The notes under the pieces were generated by a model. That model ran no database searches. It was not told where the DNA came from and was given only the letters and a program-made list of their open reading frames with translations. The position numbers and the translations under genes are program-made. A stretch of 64,000 bases of DNA. It comes from Parvularia atlantis (taxonomy: Eukaryota; Opisthokonta; Rotosphaerida). Position 1 is the first letter of the stretch. Each line of letters begins with the position of its first letter. Location: positions 21,056 to 85,055 of the forward strand of contig CALSCO010002237.1 in the NCBI GenBank assembly GCA_943704415.1, written 5' to 3'. Shown piece by piece: positions 27,205 through 42,077 of this stretch.

Positions 27205-28776
27205 ATGTCCGTGCACATCGTGCTCGACGGCCGCGCCGTGTCGCTCGCGCGCCCGCTCGCCGAGCTGTTCCGCAGCCCGAAGGACCGCGCGGTGCGCCCT
27301 GCTGCAGGCCGACTGTGCCCGCGCGCCGTGCTGATCGGGCGGTGCGGCGACAGATACTGCTGCGGCTCGATGGCGCGATGGAGAAGTTTGTGCGCAACGA
27401 GTGCGTGACGCGGCAGACGCGGCACACGGCCTGCTGACTGGCGGCGGGCGTGCGCAGGGAGCTCGCGCGCCTCGCGATGCCGCCGATGAGCGAGCGCAAC
27501 GAGGAGATCGTGCACCTGGCGGCCGAGTACTTTGGCCTGGACGTGGCCGCGGACGAGGACACCGACGGAGGCGCCGCAATAGCAGCCGGCGACGCGCCCG
27601 CCGTCGCGACCGACGAGGCGCAGACGCGCACGCTGACGCTGGTCAAGACGAGCGCGACGCGGATGTGCGCGATCTGCACGCCGCCGCGTGCCGCCGCTGC
27701 TGCTTATGGCGCGCGCACAGCCCCGACGTGCGCCTCGCCGAGCTGGCCAACCACAGCGATCTGAGCAACCTGCAGCCCGCCAAGATCATGCAGCGTGCCG
27801 TGCGCGATGCGATCGCGACGCCCGCTGCCGCCGATACCGCGACGGTGCCCGCGCCCGAGCAGCCACGGACGACGCCACCGCCGCCCGCGCAGCCAGCGTC
27901 GCCGCCGCGGCCAGGCTCGGCCGGGGACGACGCGGCCGTGGGTGCCGCCGCGACGGCCCTGCGAGCGCTGAGCATGGATGAGCGCGAGGAGGCCTACAAC
28001 CGTGCACGTGCGCGCATCTTCAGCGACTTTACCCCGCCACCGCCCGAGGCACCCACACCGCCGGGCCCGTCAATCGACGAGCTGGTCGACGCGACCCTGC
28101 GCGCGGCCCAGGCGCAGGCCGGTCAGGCACCACCGCCGTCGCAGCCATCGCCATCACGGCCACAGCCTACGCCGCGACCGGCCCTGGAGCCCTCGCCACC
28201 GCGACGCTACTCGCAGATGGCAGTACAGCGGCCGGACCCCGTCTACGCCGGGCCACGGCCGGGCCTGGGCATGCCGCTGCCGTCGTACCAACCGCCGCAG
28301 CTGCAACATGCGCCGTACGCGCAGCAGGGCCAGGACCAGTACGCGCAGTCGATGTACGGGTGCTTCTTTGCTGCTCGCATCGTGCGGCCGCGCTGACGAG
28401 TGCGCTTGCAGACCCATTACCGGCTACGACGCCTACGGCCAGCCGATCTGTTGCGTGGTGCGCCCGCGCACCCCAGACAGTGCACTGACACGGCCCGCAG
28501 CGCTCTGGTACCCGCCGATGGACCCGTACGCGATCGCGATCATGTACCAGCAGCATTATGCGTACACGCAGATGGCGCAGGCGCAGGCACAGGCGCCGCC
28601 GCTGTTGCCGGGCCTGCCCGCGAGCTACTACGAGACGGGCGGCGCAAGACGGCCGCCGCCGCGCACGCGCGAGCTGTACAACCCGAACCGGGTGCGGGGC
28701 GCTCCAAACGTACGCACGGCTCTGTGCTCACGCCGCACGCCGCACGCAGGACACGCGGCCTGCGCCGTCAGGATGA
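27205..28776 (+). CDS. R3H-SUZ domain RNA-binding protein
   Basis: Likely single-stranded nucleic-acid or mRNA-binding protein of the R3HDM/encore type. After MSVHIVLDGRAVSLARPLAE comes an R3H domain: LLRLDGAMEKFVRNE, LAMPPMSERNEEIVHLAAEY, FGLD. The Arg of the RxxxH signature is Glu here (EEIVH), although the His is kept. A SUZ-type segment follows, EREEAYNRARARIFSDF, and then a long Pro/Gln/Tyr-rich disordered tail (MYQQHYAYTQMAQAQAQAPP). The last intron splices NPNR to DTRPAPSG and a TGA at 28774-28776; without that splice the frame would run to 28811. About six introns. Disordered C-tails are typical of this family. Confidence 0.85.
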
Positions 28777-28822
28777 GGCTGCGTGCTGTTCAGATCAATC
28801 CAAATGGTTAGCGATGCCGCCG

Positions 28823-28843
28823 CCTCTCTCTCTCTCTCTCTCG
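28823..28843. repeat. (CT)n tract
   Basis: About ten CT units sit in the 68 bp between the convergent stops of the R3H gene (28776) and the RhoGEF gene (28845). Confidence 0.9.
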
Positions 28844-28844
28844 C

Positions 28845-31800
28845 TCAGCACGAGTGGCCCGGTCGCGGCAGATGCGGCAGCTCTGGCGCGACCGCCTCGA
28901 GCCCTGGGCTGACGAGCGCGCCCGCGCGCCACGTGAGCAGCTCGGTGCCGCCGTTGACGTAGGTCAGCTTGCCCTTGCCAACCTGCAATGCTGCGCGTGT
29001 CAGCGTCGCGCACACCAGCGGCTCATCCCGGCGCTCGCCTTCTGGTCGTGCTGCCACGTGCCCTCATACCGCGTGCCGACCGCCGACGTGAACACGCCCG
29101 GCCCGTGTTTCTGCGACCGCCCCGGCTGCTTCAGCGTAGCGCGCGGCAGTTGCCCAGCGGCGCACTCACCAGGTCCTCCGACCACTGGCCATCGTACTCG
29201 CCAGCCTCGGTCACCATCACGCCGCGCCCGTCCTTGCGGTCGTACGCCCACTCGCCCGTGTAGCGGCACACGCCGTCCGCGGCCGTCCACGTGCCCGAGC
29301 CGTGCCGCTGCACCGCGGCGACATCAGTCGCTGCGCACCGATGCGCCCGATGACGCATGTGCCGCTGCACCTTGTCGTTCAGGTACGCGCCCTTGTAGAC
29401 GGACCCGTCGGCGCCAACCTGCACGCCGTCGCCCTCGCGCCGGTTGTTCTTCCACGCGCCGTCGTACTGCGAGCCGTCGGCACAGGTGAGCGTGCCGGGC
29501 CCCTCGCGCTGGGCACATGCGCGTCATCCGTTAGACGATGCAGCGCCCGACAGGCATGCGGGTGTAAACCTTGCCACGCGCCCACTGCCCGCGGTAGACG
29601 TCGCCGTTGACGAACTCCCACGCGCCCTGCCCGTGTGGCACGTCGCTCTCCCAGGCGCCCTCGTAGCGGTCGCCCCACACGAACGTGCACACGCCTGCGC
29701 CCCCTCGCGTCAGCAACCGATCCGCGCCCGATCGGGCGCACCTCGCCCGTGCCGCTGCCCGAAGCGGAACTCGCCCTCGTACCGGTCCTTGTTGGCGTAG
29801 ACCAGCACGCCCTCGCCCTCAAACTGGTCGCCGAAGAACCGCCCCTCGTACCGCTCGCCCGAACGCGCCGCGTAGACGCCGCGGCCGTGGCGCTGCGCGT
29901 GCAGCATAAGCACCGCCTCGCACCGGCGCACGCCGCGCGGTACCTTGTCGTCCTTGAACTCGCCAACGTACGTGCTACCGTCGGCGCAGACGAGCTCGCC
30001 GTGCCCGGCGCGCATGTTGTTGCGGAACTCGCCTTGGTACACCTCGCTCGCCGTCGTCAGCCGGCCCTCGCCGTGCCACTACGCGAGCCGCGCGCGCGAA
30101 GCCCTCACTGGGTGCGCTCGCCACACTCCCGCCCGCCGCACACCTGGTCGTCCTTCCACATGCCGACGTACGAGCTCCCGTTTGCGCACGTGAGTGTGCC
30201 GTGCCCGTTCACGCGGTCGTGCTCAAACGTGCCCTCAAACACGTCCTCGTTCGCAAAGACGATGCGGCCCTGGCGCGGAGGTCACGCGGCCGTCGTACAC
30301 CGCACCGCGCGCAGCAGGCGCACCCGCCCGGCCTTCTTGCCGTTGCGCCACTCGCACTCGCACACGTTGCCGTCGACCAGCGTGAGCCTGCCCTGGCCGT
30401 CTGGTCACCGCGTCGGGCCGTGAGCGCGGCGAGAGGCAGCGCAGACGCACGCACGTGGCAGGTCGTTTTGCCACTGCCCGACGAAGATCTCGCCCGTGTG
30501 GTAGGCCATCGTGCCGCTTCCCTGGCACACGTCGTTGAAGAACTCGCCCTCATAAAATGTCTTGTTGGCCAGCACAAACTGCGGCGGGTCAGCAAACGCG
30601 CGCGAGCCCAAACCAGTAACTGCCCGCGCGGCACCTTGCCGTTCCCGTGCCGCATCGCGTCGTACCAGTCGCCGATATAGAAGCTGCCATCGCGGTACTG
30701 GTACTGCCGGCCGCGACGCACGGCTGACGGCCCGCCGCACCGTCAGCCTCGCCCCGCACACGCCAGCACTGCACCACGCACTGATGTCGCTCTCCATCAC
30801 GGCGAGGAAGTCGGCGATGCCCTTGCGGATCGCGTTGAGCCACAGCTTCTTGTTGGACAGCGAGCCAAAGTAGACACGGTAGGGACGCTCGGGCGTGTAG
30901 ATCTCGATCGCATCCTCGGTTGCTGGCGCCGCACAGACAGCGTGAGGCGCGGCGCCGGCCACCACAACGTGTGGGCGCACTCGTCTGCGGGTCGAGGTCC
31001 TCAAGGTCCTCCAGCCAGATCGTGCCCAAGTCGAGCACGACGCGCACCTCGTAGACCTTGCTCTGCACAGCGGCGCAGTCAGCCTGCACGACGCGCGCAA
31101 CGACGGCGCCGCGCGCGCCTCGTTGCGCTCGGCAAAGACGAGGATGTCGTTGAAGAGCACGCACTGGAACTTCTTCTTGGGCGTGATGAGCGACACAGGC
31201 CCCTCGCGCTGCAGGATGCGCGAGCCGTTCTCGAGGGCCTGGCGGGGAGGCCGCACCGTCAGGCGCCATTGCGACATAGGCGAGCGGGCGCGCGACACCT
31301 GCAGCCCCGAGATGTTTTTCTTGAGGTCGCTCATCTTCTTCATGTTTTCGTGCTCGCGGATCGAGTTGTTGACGTACTCGGCCAGGTCGCGGAACCTGGT
31401 CGCGTGCGCGCGCGCGGCTCGTCAGCGTCGGCGACGGAGCGCACTAATACCGTCGCACTTCTCAAACGTCTGCTGCAGCGCCGCCGCGTCCGGGTGGTCC
31501 TCTGACGTCTTCTCAACGAGCTCCTGTTGCCGCGGGCGAGTAAGCATCGTCAGCAGGCGCCGGCGGTGCGCACCTTGAACAGCAGCATGTAGCGCGGGAT
31601 GCGCTGCACGGGCGTGATGAGCAGCGAGGGTAGACGCAGGCCGCCGCAGCGCGGGTGCGATGTGCGCTCCTGTGCGCGCGACGGCGTGAGCCGACCGGCT
31701 GCGGTTGGGCCACGCCGCGGCGCGCACGTCGAGAAAGTCCTTAAATTCCTTGCGCTTGCGCTCCAGGCGCTGGATCTCCTGGATGGCCGAGTCAAAGTTG

Positions 31801-32897
31801 TTGCAGTAGATGGTATACATTGACAGCTTGTGGACCTGCAGCGCGGCTCAGCACCCGCGGTTGCGCCGGCCCAAAGCGGGCGCGCACCATGTCCAGGAAC
31901 AGCTCAGCGACGAGGTGCTCGTGCGGGTTGTCGGCCGACCATGTCGCGAGGCGCGCGCCCAGCTTCTGCGGGCGCCGCGACGCGCTTCAGCTGACAGCGC
32001 CCGCGCCCGCCCCTTGTGCACCGCACGCGTAGCAGGTCGCCGTTGAGCTCGCGGATCATCTCTATGTTGGAGAAGATGGCCTGGACCTGCGACGTCTGCA
32101 GCAGGTCGGCGTTGGCCCGCAGCGGCTGCAAGAACACCTGCGGCGGGGCGCAGATGAGCTGCTGCACGCACGCGCAACAAGGCTGGGCTCACCTCGACGA
32201 CCGTATCGAGCGTCTGCACGTACGTCTGCTCGGTCATGTACACCTCCATGACAACCTGCGCGCGCGCGCGTCAGCTGGCCGGGCGGCGACAGTGCCCACG
32301 GCCATGTGCACCTTGGACCGCGCGTCGGTCGGGAAGGTGGCCGCGTTGGGCTTGGCGTACACGGCGAGATCCGCGCTCTGCTGCTGCTGCTGCTGCTGCT
32401 GCTGTGGGTGCGCACGGCCGTGAGCGGAAGCGCCACGTTGCGGCGTCGTGCCGCACCGCGCTCAGCTGGTAGAACGCAGCGGTCCGGGCTTTGCGCGCGA
32501 GCTGCGAGCGCATCGACGCAAACACGGCCGTGCCGCGGCGCCCGGACGGTGCCGCGGTCGCTGTGCAGCGCGCACGCGTGAGGGCCAGCAGGGCCGGCAG
32601 ACTGTGCTTCGTGCCGCACCCGTCAGCGTGGTGCTCTCGACCTGGCCCTCGGCCGGCGGCGCGACGACGATGCCGTCCGCGCGGCGGAAGTGGCTGCGGC
32701 GGCGGGGTTGACGCGCGCGTCAAACGCGGCAGCGCGCGGTCTCGGCGCCGCGCCGCACCGCGACTTCTTGGCCCGCACCGAGCCCGCGCCGGTGTCTTTC
32801 GGCGGCAGGGGCAGTGTCTGCTGCGCCGTGTCCTGCACGCGACACAGCGGTGAGCGCGCGGACGCGACGTCGCGCTTCGACGCACATCCGGGTCCAT
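28845..32897 (-). CDS. RhoGEF (DH-PH) with about 18 MORN repeats
   Basis: Predicted Rho-family GTPase activator at membranes. ATG at 32897; MDPD splices to TAQQTLPLPPKDTGAG. After a polyQ run (seven CAG, about 32380-32403) the DH domain starts VVMEVYMTEQTYVQTLDTVV and includes QAIFSNIEMIRELNGDLL, SAIQEIQRLERKRKEFKDFL, the conserved helix LLITPVQRIPRYMLLFK, and REHENMKKMSDLKKNISGLQ. The PH domain has KKKFQCVLFNDILVFAERNE and YRVYFGSLSNKKLWLNAIRK. The rest is MORN repeats: GSFYIGDWYDAMRHGNGK, FYEGEFFNDVCQGSGTM, YVGEFKDDKV, RYEGRFFGDQFEGEGV, YRGQWARGK, YDGAWKNNRREGDGV and others, to KGKLTYVNGGTELLTW. DH-PH-MORN order matches animal alsin, but its RCC1 and VPS9 domains are absent. About 20 introns. 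Confidence 0.88.
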
Positions 32898-33000
32898 CAG
32901 CACGGATCCTGACAGCTCGAAGTTGTGCTCGATCGTCGTGGACGGCTCCTTCCGAGCTCGCACACAATACCATACAAGCAAAAACAAACGCGCCGCGCCG

Positions 33001-35040
33001 TCACAGCGGCACGATCGCCTCGACGGGCCGCCGGCACACGCCGCACACCTGCTGCGACTGCGCACAGCGCATGCACGCCGCGGCGTGGTCGCACGGCACA
33101 AATCGCGTCGCGGCCGGCTCGTTGCTGCGCGCGCGTTCAGTTCGTGTCGGAAGCAGGCACAGGGCGGGGCACACCAGACGCGGCAGCGCCACGGGCGGCC
33201 GTTGGGCGACGTGCGGGGCGCACCGCCCGGCGACACCTGTACGCGCAGTCCCGTCAGCCGATCCGCGCAGCAGCGCGCGGCCCGCAAACGCACGTAGCCG
33301 TCGTGCAGCTCCATGCCGGGCTCGGGTCCCATCGCGTAGTACGGCATCGGCTGGTAGAACGCGGGCATGTACGTCGGGCCGTAGGCGACGTAGGGCACGC
33401 CTGCGCCGCCCGGGATGCTATACATTTGGCTGCGTAACGGGTCGCTGTCAGCTCACGCCCCACACGGCTCTTTACTGGCACACGTACCGCATGTACATAG
33501 TGTGTACATATGCGGCCGCGGCCGCGTTGACGTCGTACGCCTCGGGTGGCGCGTACATGGGCTCGGCGATCCCCGGGTTGGCCAGCGCGCCGCTCTGCGC
33601 AGGCAACACCGGTGCGGCTTCGACGGGCTCGGCTACAACATGTGCCTAGGCACGCATCTCAGTCACGGCGTGCGATGCCGCGGAAGGCGCACACCACCGC
33701 GGGCGGCGCAGGCTCGTCAATGACATCGTACAGGCCGAGCAGCTGGCCCGCGGCGATCTCCTCGACCTCGGCGCTGTCCTCTGTCGCCTGCAGTGCGCAC
33801 GCGGGGCGCGCATGCTGAGCCGTGCGCTCTGCCTGCACGCGCGGCCGGCGTGGCGCACGTCATTGATCGGCAGATCCGCGCCGAGGCTGGCCTTGATCAC
33901 CTCGATTGCGACCTGCTTGCTGTTGGCGGGCGCGCGGCTGTGTCAGCGAGGCAAACGCGGGGCGGCAGGCGGCGTGAGCGCGCACATCTTCAGCCACTGG
34001 ACGGCGATGAAAAACTGGTCCGGCTGCTCGGCCGGGACGGGCGCGGCGCCGCTGTACACCTGGGCGTAGCCAAGCACGGCGGTCCTTGTGTCAGTGCAGC
34101 AGATAATGTACACTTGCAGCTTGTTCTGTCGAGCGGGCGCCGTGTGCGTCAGCCCGGGCCCTCGGCGTGTCGCACGCGCCACCCAGGGCGCACATTGAGC
34201 GCGGCGCTGATCCGCGCCGCGGCCTTGGCTGACACCGTCCACAAGCTCGAGCCAGCCGAGCGCGCGAGCGTCTCCGCGTCGGTGAGGTTGCATAGGTACA
34301 GCGCACTCGGGCGCGCATCGCCCGGCGTGGCGGGCGCGCTCGCGGTCAGGGGCTGTGCGGGCCGGAGCGGCTGTGCGGGCCGGAGCGGCTCCTGTGCTGG
34401 CGCGTTTTAGCGGCTGCTCACGCGCTGTGTCTGCGCGCGCGCACCCGGCTCTTGCGCGGATCCGGGTGCACGTCTGTCGGCTCGCGGCGCGGCCGCACGA
34501 CCAGGTTCTTGCCGCGGTACTCTGTCGCGGACGGGTGAGCAACGCGCCGTCGCACGTTGGTACGCGACGCACCGCGGTCGTGCACGGCCACAACGGCGAG
34601 CATCGCCGACGCCTCATCTGCAAAGTTGACAAAGGCACACTTGTGCTTGTGGCGGACGAAGATGTTCTGCGGCCCAGCGGCGTCAGCGCCCGCGCATGAA
34701 CATATTGGCAGCGGCGCACGATGTAGCTCTGCCCGCGGAAGAGCATCTCGAGCTCCTCGTGCGTCACATTCTCGGGCAGGTTGCCGACCCAGAGCGCGAA
34801 GGTGGTCGACGTGCGCCGCGGTCCGAGCAGGCCACTCGCGCCTGCGGGCAACGCGGCGTCATAATGTGCACCGCGCAACTGAACCAAACGAAACGAAAAC
34901 GCACGCGCCGCGGGCGGAGCGCCGAGGAGCACCGGGTACGCGGCGTAGCCGTAGCCGGCGCTCGGGTTGGGCGCGTAGTACGGCACATACGGTCCGGGCG
35001 GGTACACGCCGTAGATGGGCGCCGAGAGCGGCGCGGACAA
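33001..35040 (-). CDS. RRM + YTH-like + C3HC4 RING protein (5' end unresolved)
   Basis: Predicted RNA-binding ubiquitin ligase. The N-terminal exon (from about 35040) is Pro/Tyr/Ala-rich (PPGPYVPYYAPNPSAGYGYA) and lacks an in-frame ATG, so a 5' exon is missing; the ATG at 35514 is one candidate. An RRM follows: RNP2 LWVGNLPENV, helix HEELEMLFR, RNP1-like HKCAFVNFAD, YRGKNLVVRPRRE (34480-34830). A YTH-like domain comes next (33740-34330): SALYLCNLTDAETLARSAG, SSLWTVSAKAAARISAAL, QVYIICCTDTRTAVLGYAQV, DQFFIAVQWLK, LPINDATEDSAEVEEIAAGQ. A Pro/Tyr linker leads to a C-terminal RING: CRVC, FVPCDHAAACMRC, CGVCRRPVEAIVPL, complete C3HC4. About ten short introns. RRM and RING are firm; YTH is inferred. 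Confidence 0.75.
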
Positions 35041-35050
35041 GGGGCTGTGG

Positions 35051-35514
35051 CTAACCGCAGTGTGAACGGACGCGCGACGGTCTGGTGCGCACGCCGTAAG
35101 CGAGAATGGTCACTGCAAACGCAGCCAACCACGCAATCGCGCACCACGTCGTGCGGCGGCGGGCGGCCCGGCCAGGCCGCTGTCGACCGAGTTTGAACGC
35201 GCGGAAGTGGCGAGCGGGACTTTGACTTCGGCTGGTGCGCCGCCCGTGTCGCCGCGGAGGTCGACGCCGCTGTCGCCGCGCGTGTCGCATGCGACGCGCT
35301 CGCTCGCCGGCGGCTTCGATGGGCCGTCGAGCACGGGGACGGGGTTGGTGCTGCTGGCGGCAGCGTGTGCTCGGTTCAGCAAAGGTCCAAGGGCGGCATG
35401 AAACACCTGCCAGGGGCGTCCATACGCGCCTCACCCGCGCCCCCCTCCCTCGCTGCGCACGCGCGACGCGGGGACGCACCTGGACGCGCTCATGACCGCC
35501 GCCGCGTAGGGCAT
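35051..35514 (-). CDS. Candidate small tail-anchored protein (poorly resolved)
   Basis: Uncertain gene. The ATG at 35514 begins MPYAAAVMSAS; a GTGCGTCC donor and a CTGAAC...GCAG acceptor (near 35360) join it in frame to STNPVPVLDGPSKPPASERV and on to LATSARSNSVDSGLAGPP, a typical soluble low-complexity sequence. Just downstream, but in a different frame, lies a good single TM segment (WCAIAWLAAFAVTILAYGV) followed by a basic tail and a TAG at 35051-35053. The two frames differ by one base with no convincing intron between them; either a 32-nt intron, a sequencing slip, or a wrong model explains this. The first exon could instead belong to the RRM-RING gene downstream. Confidence 0.35.
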
Positions 35515-36250
35515 CGCACGGTGCGCACGGGACAGGCCGGTCGGCGGGGTGGTGGGCGAGGGAGCGACGCTCACGCTGTTGCTGCTGGGCGACGTGCACA
35601 CGACCGCGCCGCGCGGCGGTCAGACCGACGGGGCAGCGCGTGCGCGGCGCGGAAGGAGGGCCGGAGCGAGCGAGCGCGACCGCGCGGCAGGGCGAAGGAC
35701 GCAGAGTCACTGGGTGGTGAGCAGCGCGTCGCGCGCGGTCCCAGCCAACGATCCCCGGGCCGGCGCCCGCGCGCACACGGCTCCAGCAATAGCCGCGCGC
35801 AAGGTGGCCGGCGGTTCGGCACGCGCGGAAATGAGCGTGCCGGGGGCGAGCGCGCACAGCCCACGGGGTCGAACCTACAGAGGCGCGAAGAAAAAGACTT
35901 ACGCTGACGGCATGAACGGCCGGGGTTGCGATCATCGAACCTTTCCTGGAACGATGGTTGCGCGGACACGTGACCGGCCGCACATCGGACGTCGCCGAGG
36001 CCGCAGCTCGGACGCCGGAGCGCCGGCGTGTCAACGGGCCGCTGCCCCGCAAGCCGCCGCGTCCCGCGCACCCATCCGATCGCCCCGATCGCAGGTCTGT
36101 GCGGGTGGGGCGTCACATACCCGCCGCACAAGCTTTTTCGTTTTGCGCGCGCGTCGTGGCACGGCGCGCTGCGGACACATGCAGCTCTATGGCTGATGCC
36201 GATCCTCACTTTCCGACCCCCCCGCCACCGCGTGAGCCCGCACGACCCGC
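35515..36250. other. 736-bp stretch with no supported gene
   Basis: Between the doubtful small gene and TRAP-alpha. Open frames exist on both strands but none shows family similarity or normal composition. Two AT-richer islands stand out from the GC-rich background: around 35888-35945 (AAGAAAAAGACTTACG and an 18-nt hairpin GGTTGCGATCATCGAACC) and around 36130-36150 (AAGCTTTTTCGTTTTGCG). It could hold a non-coding RNA, a promoter or missed 5' exons. I recognise no tRNA, 5S rRNA or spliceosomal snRNA in it. Confidence 0.5.
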
Positions 36251-37576
36251 TCATCGCTTGCGCGCCTTGGTCGACGGCGACGTCGCGAGGTTCTGCGCGG
36301 GGATCCACTGCATGTCGACCTCCTGCCGGCGCGGCGAGGCGCATGAGCCAGGCTGATGCGCGCACGCGGAGAAGACAGGCGCCGCACATCGTTCTTCGAC
36401 GTGCCCGTCTCGGGCTTGCTCGACGCCTTGCCCGACGAGCCCGAGGCCGACGACGACGAGGCCGCCGACGAGCGCCCGCCGCGCGCGAGACGCTGCAGCG
36501 CGCGCCGCCGCCGCTGTTGAGTGCGCACATGCAGTGCGGCGGCGCGTGCGGCACACACACACCTTGGCGAAGAACGTGTTGTAGATGAAGTAGCCCGCGC
36601 CGGCCACGACCGCCGCGCTGAAGATGTAGAGGAAGAGCGCCTGAAGGTCGAACGTGCGCACGGGGTCGACGAGGTTGACCGTGCCGTTGAAGGCGACCAT
36701 CTGGAAGTACTTGTTCTCCTGCGCGCGCGCGGCCCGTCGCCGTCAGGGTGTTCGGCGCGGCACGGCACGGTCGCACGCCGCACGCACCGGGACCTCGAAC
36801 GTGAGCAGCACGACCAGGCCGACGTCGAGCGGCTGGAAGACGGGGCCGATGGGGATGCGGTAGCTGACCGTGGCCTGCTCGCCGCCCTCAATCACGACGT
36901 CGTACTTGTACACGGTGAACTGCGCCGGCGACGGGCGGCGGCTCAGCGCGGAGCGCTTGCCGCGTGCGGACGAGCGAGCGAGCGCGCACGTTCTGGAGCA
37001 CTTGCGTCATGTCCTGCGGATAGCGGAACGAGGCCTCGACCGTGCGGACGATGAGCGTGCCCTCGGCCGTGTTGGTCACGCCCACCAGCACTTCGGTATA
37101 CTTGCCAGACTCGATGTCTGGGCGCGCACGCGCGGAAACCGTGAGCGCGCTGTGTGTGCGTGCTGTGTGTGTGTGTGCGGGCGTGCGCGCACTGAGGAAG
37201 GGCGCCTCGGGGAAGAGGTAGGTCAGCTTGGTGTTGTAGGGGCCGGCCGCGGTTGGATCGAACGAGCCCGGTGGCGCGCCATCGTCGGCCGCCTTCCCGC
37301 CGCCCGAGTACGTCCTGTCGCGTTGCCTGCCCGTCAGCGGCCCGTCGCGTCGCCGCAAGGAAAACCACAAGGCCGCACCGGTCGAGGTTCTCGAACACCT
37401 CGGCGACGTCCGGGTCGTCCACGTCGTCGACGTCGCCGTCCGCCTGCGCGCGCACTGGCGGCACGTGCGTGCGCGCGTTGTCAGGGCGCGCGCTCGCCGC
37501 GCGAGCCGCGCACGCCCGCACCGCTCGCCGCCGCGCTCAGCAGCAGCACGGCCGTCAGCGCCAGCCACGTCTTCAT
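36251..37576 (-). CDS. SSR1: Translocon-associated protein subunit alpha
   Basis: ER membrane protein of the TRAP complex next to Sec61. MKTWLALTAVLLLSAAASGA is a signal peptide. An acidic luminal segment follows, then a beta-sandwich part: EGTLIVRTVEASFRYPQDMT, YKYDVVIEGGEQATVSYRIP, IGPVFQPLDVGLVVLLTFEV, NKYFQMVAFNGTVNLVDPVR. The TM helix is LFLYIFSAAVVAGAGYFIYN. The cytosolic tail ends with the family signature QEVDMQWIPAQNLATSPSTK, matching animal VDMSWIP. About six introns, with cag acceptors. Domain order and length fit SSR1. Confidence 0.92.
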
Positions 37577-37840
37577 GCTAGAAGCTTCGAGAGCGTTCGA
37601 AAATGGCGGCCAGCTCGTCGCCTGTGCTTCGCTTGTGTGGCCGGGCGGCGTGCGCGGCTCGCGCGGCCGCGCGGGTGGGCGATGGCGCGTGCGGGAACGG
37701 GGACAGACAGGCCGGCGTGGCGTGGCCGCGTGCGATCGACACGATGCGACCTGCCCCCCCCACGCGATTGCATGCACGCATCCGGGCGATGAGAAATGCG
37801 GGCGCTAACGGTTACGCGCGCGCATCCACCGCAGCCGCGC

Positions 37841-42031
<4,191 letters not shown>

Positions 42032-42077
42032 CGCTGTGCATGCACGTGTCTCGGCCAATGCACGACATTGCGAGGGC

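Noticed and set aside
28774-28811. Longer C-terminus of the R3H gene ending at 28811
   Set aside because: It requires reading through a typical GTGCGGGG...CGCAG intron; the spliced form ends at 28776.
35038-35147. A start codon at 35040 for the RRM-RING gene
   Set aside because: The triplet there is TTG, not ATG, and eukaryotic genes in this window otherwise begin with ATG; the true 5' end is therefore left open.
35855-35900. tRNA-like B box (GGTTCGACCCC on the minus strand)
   Set aside because: The flanking bases do not form a T-arm stem and no A box, acceptor stem or anticodon arm is present at a suitable distance.
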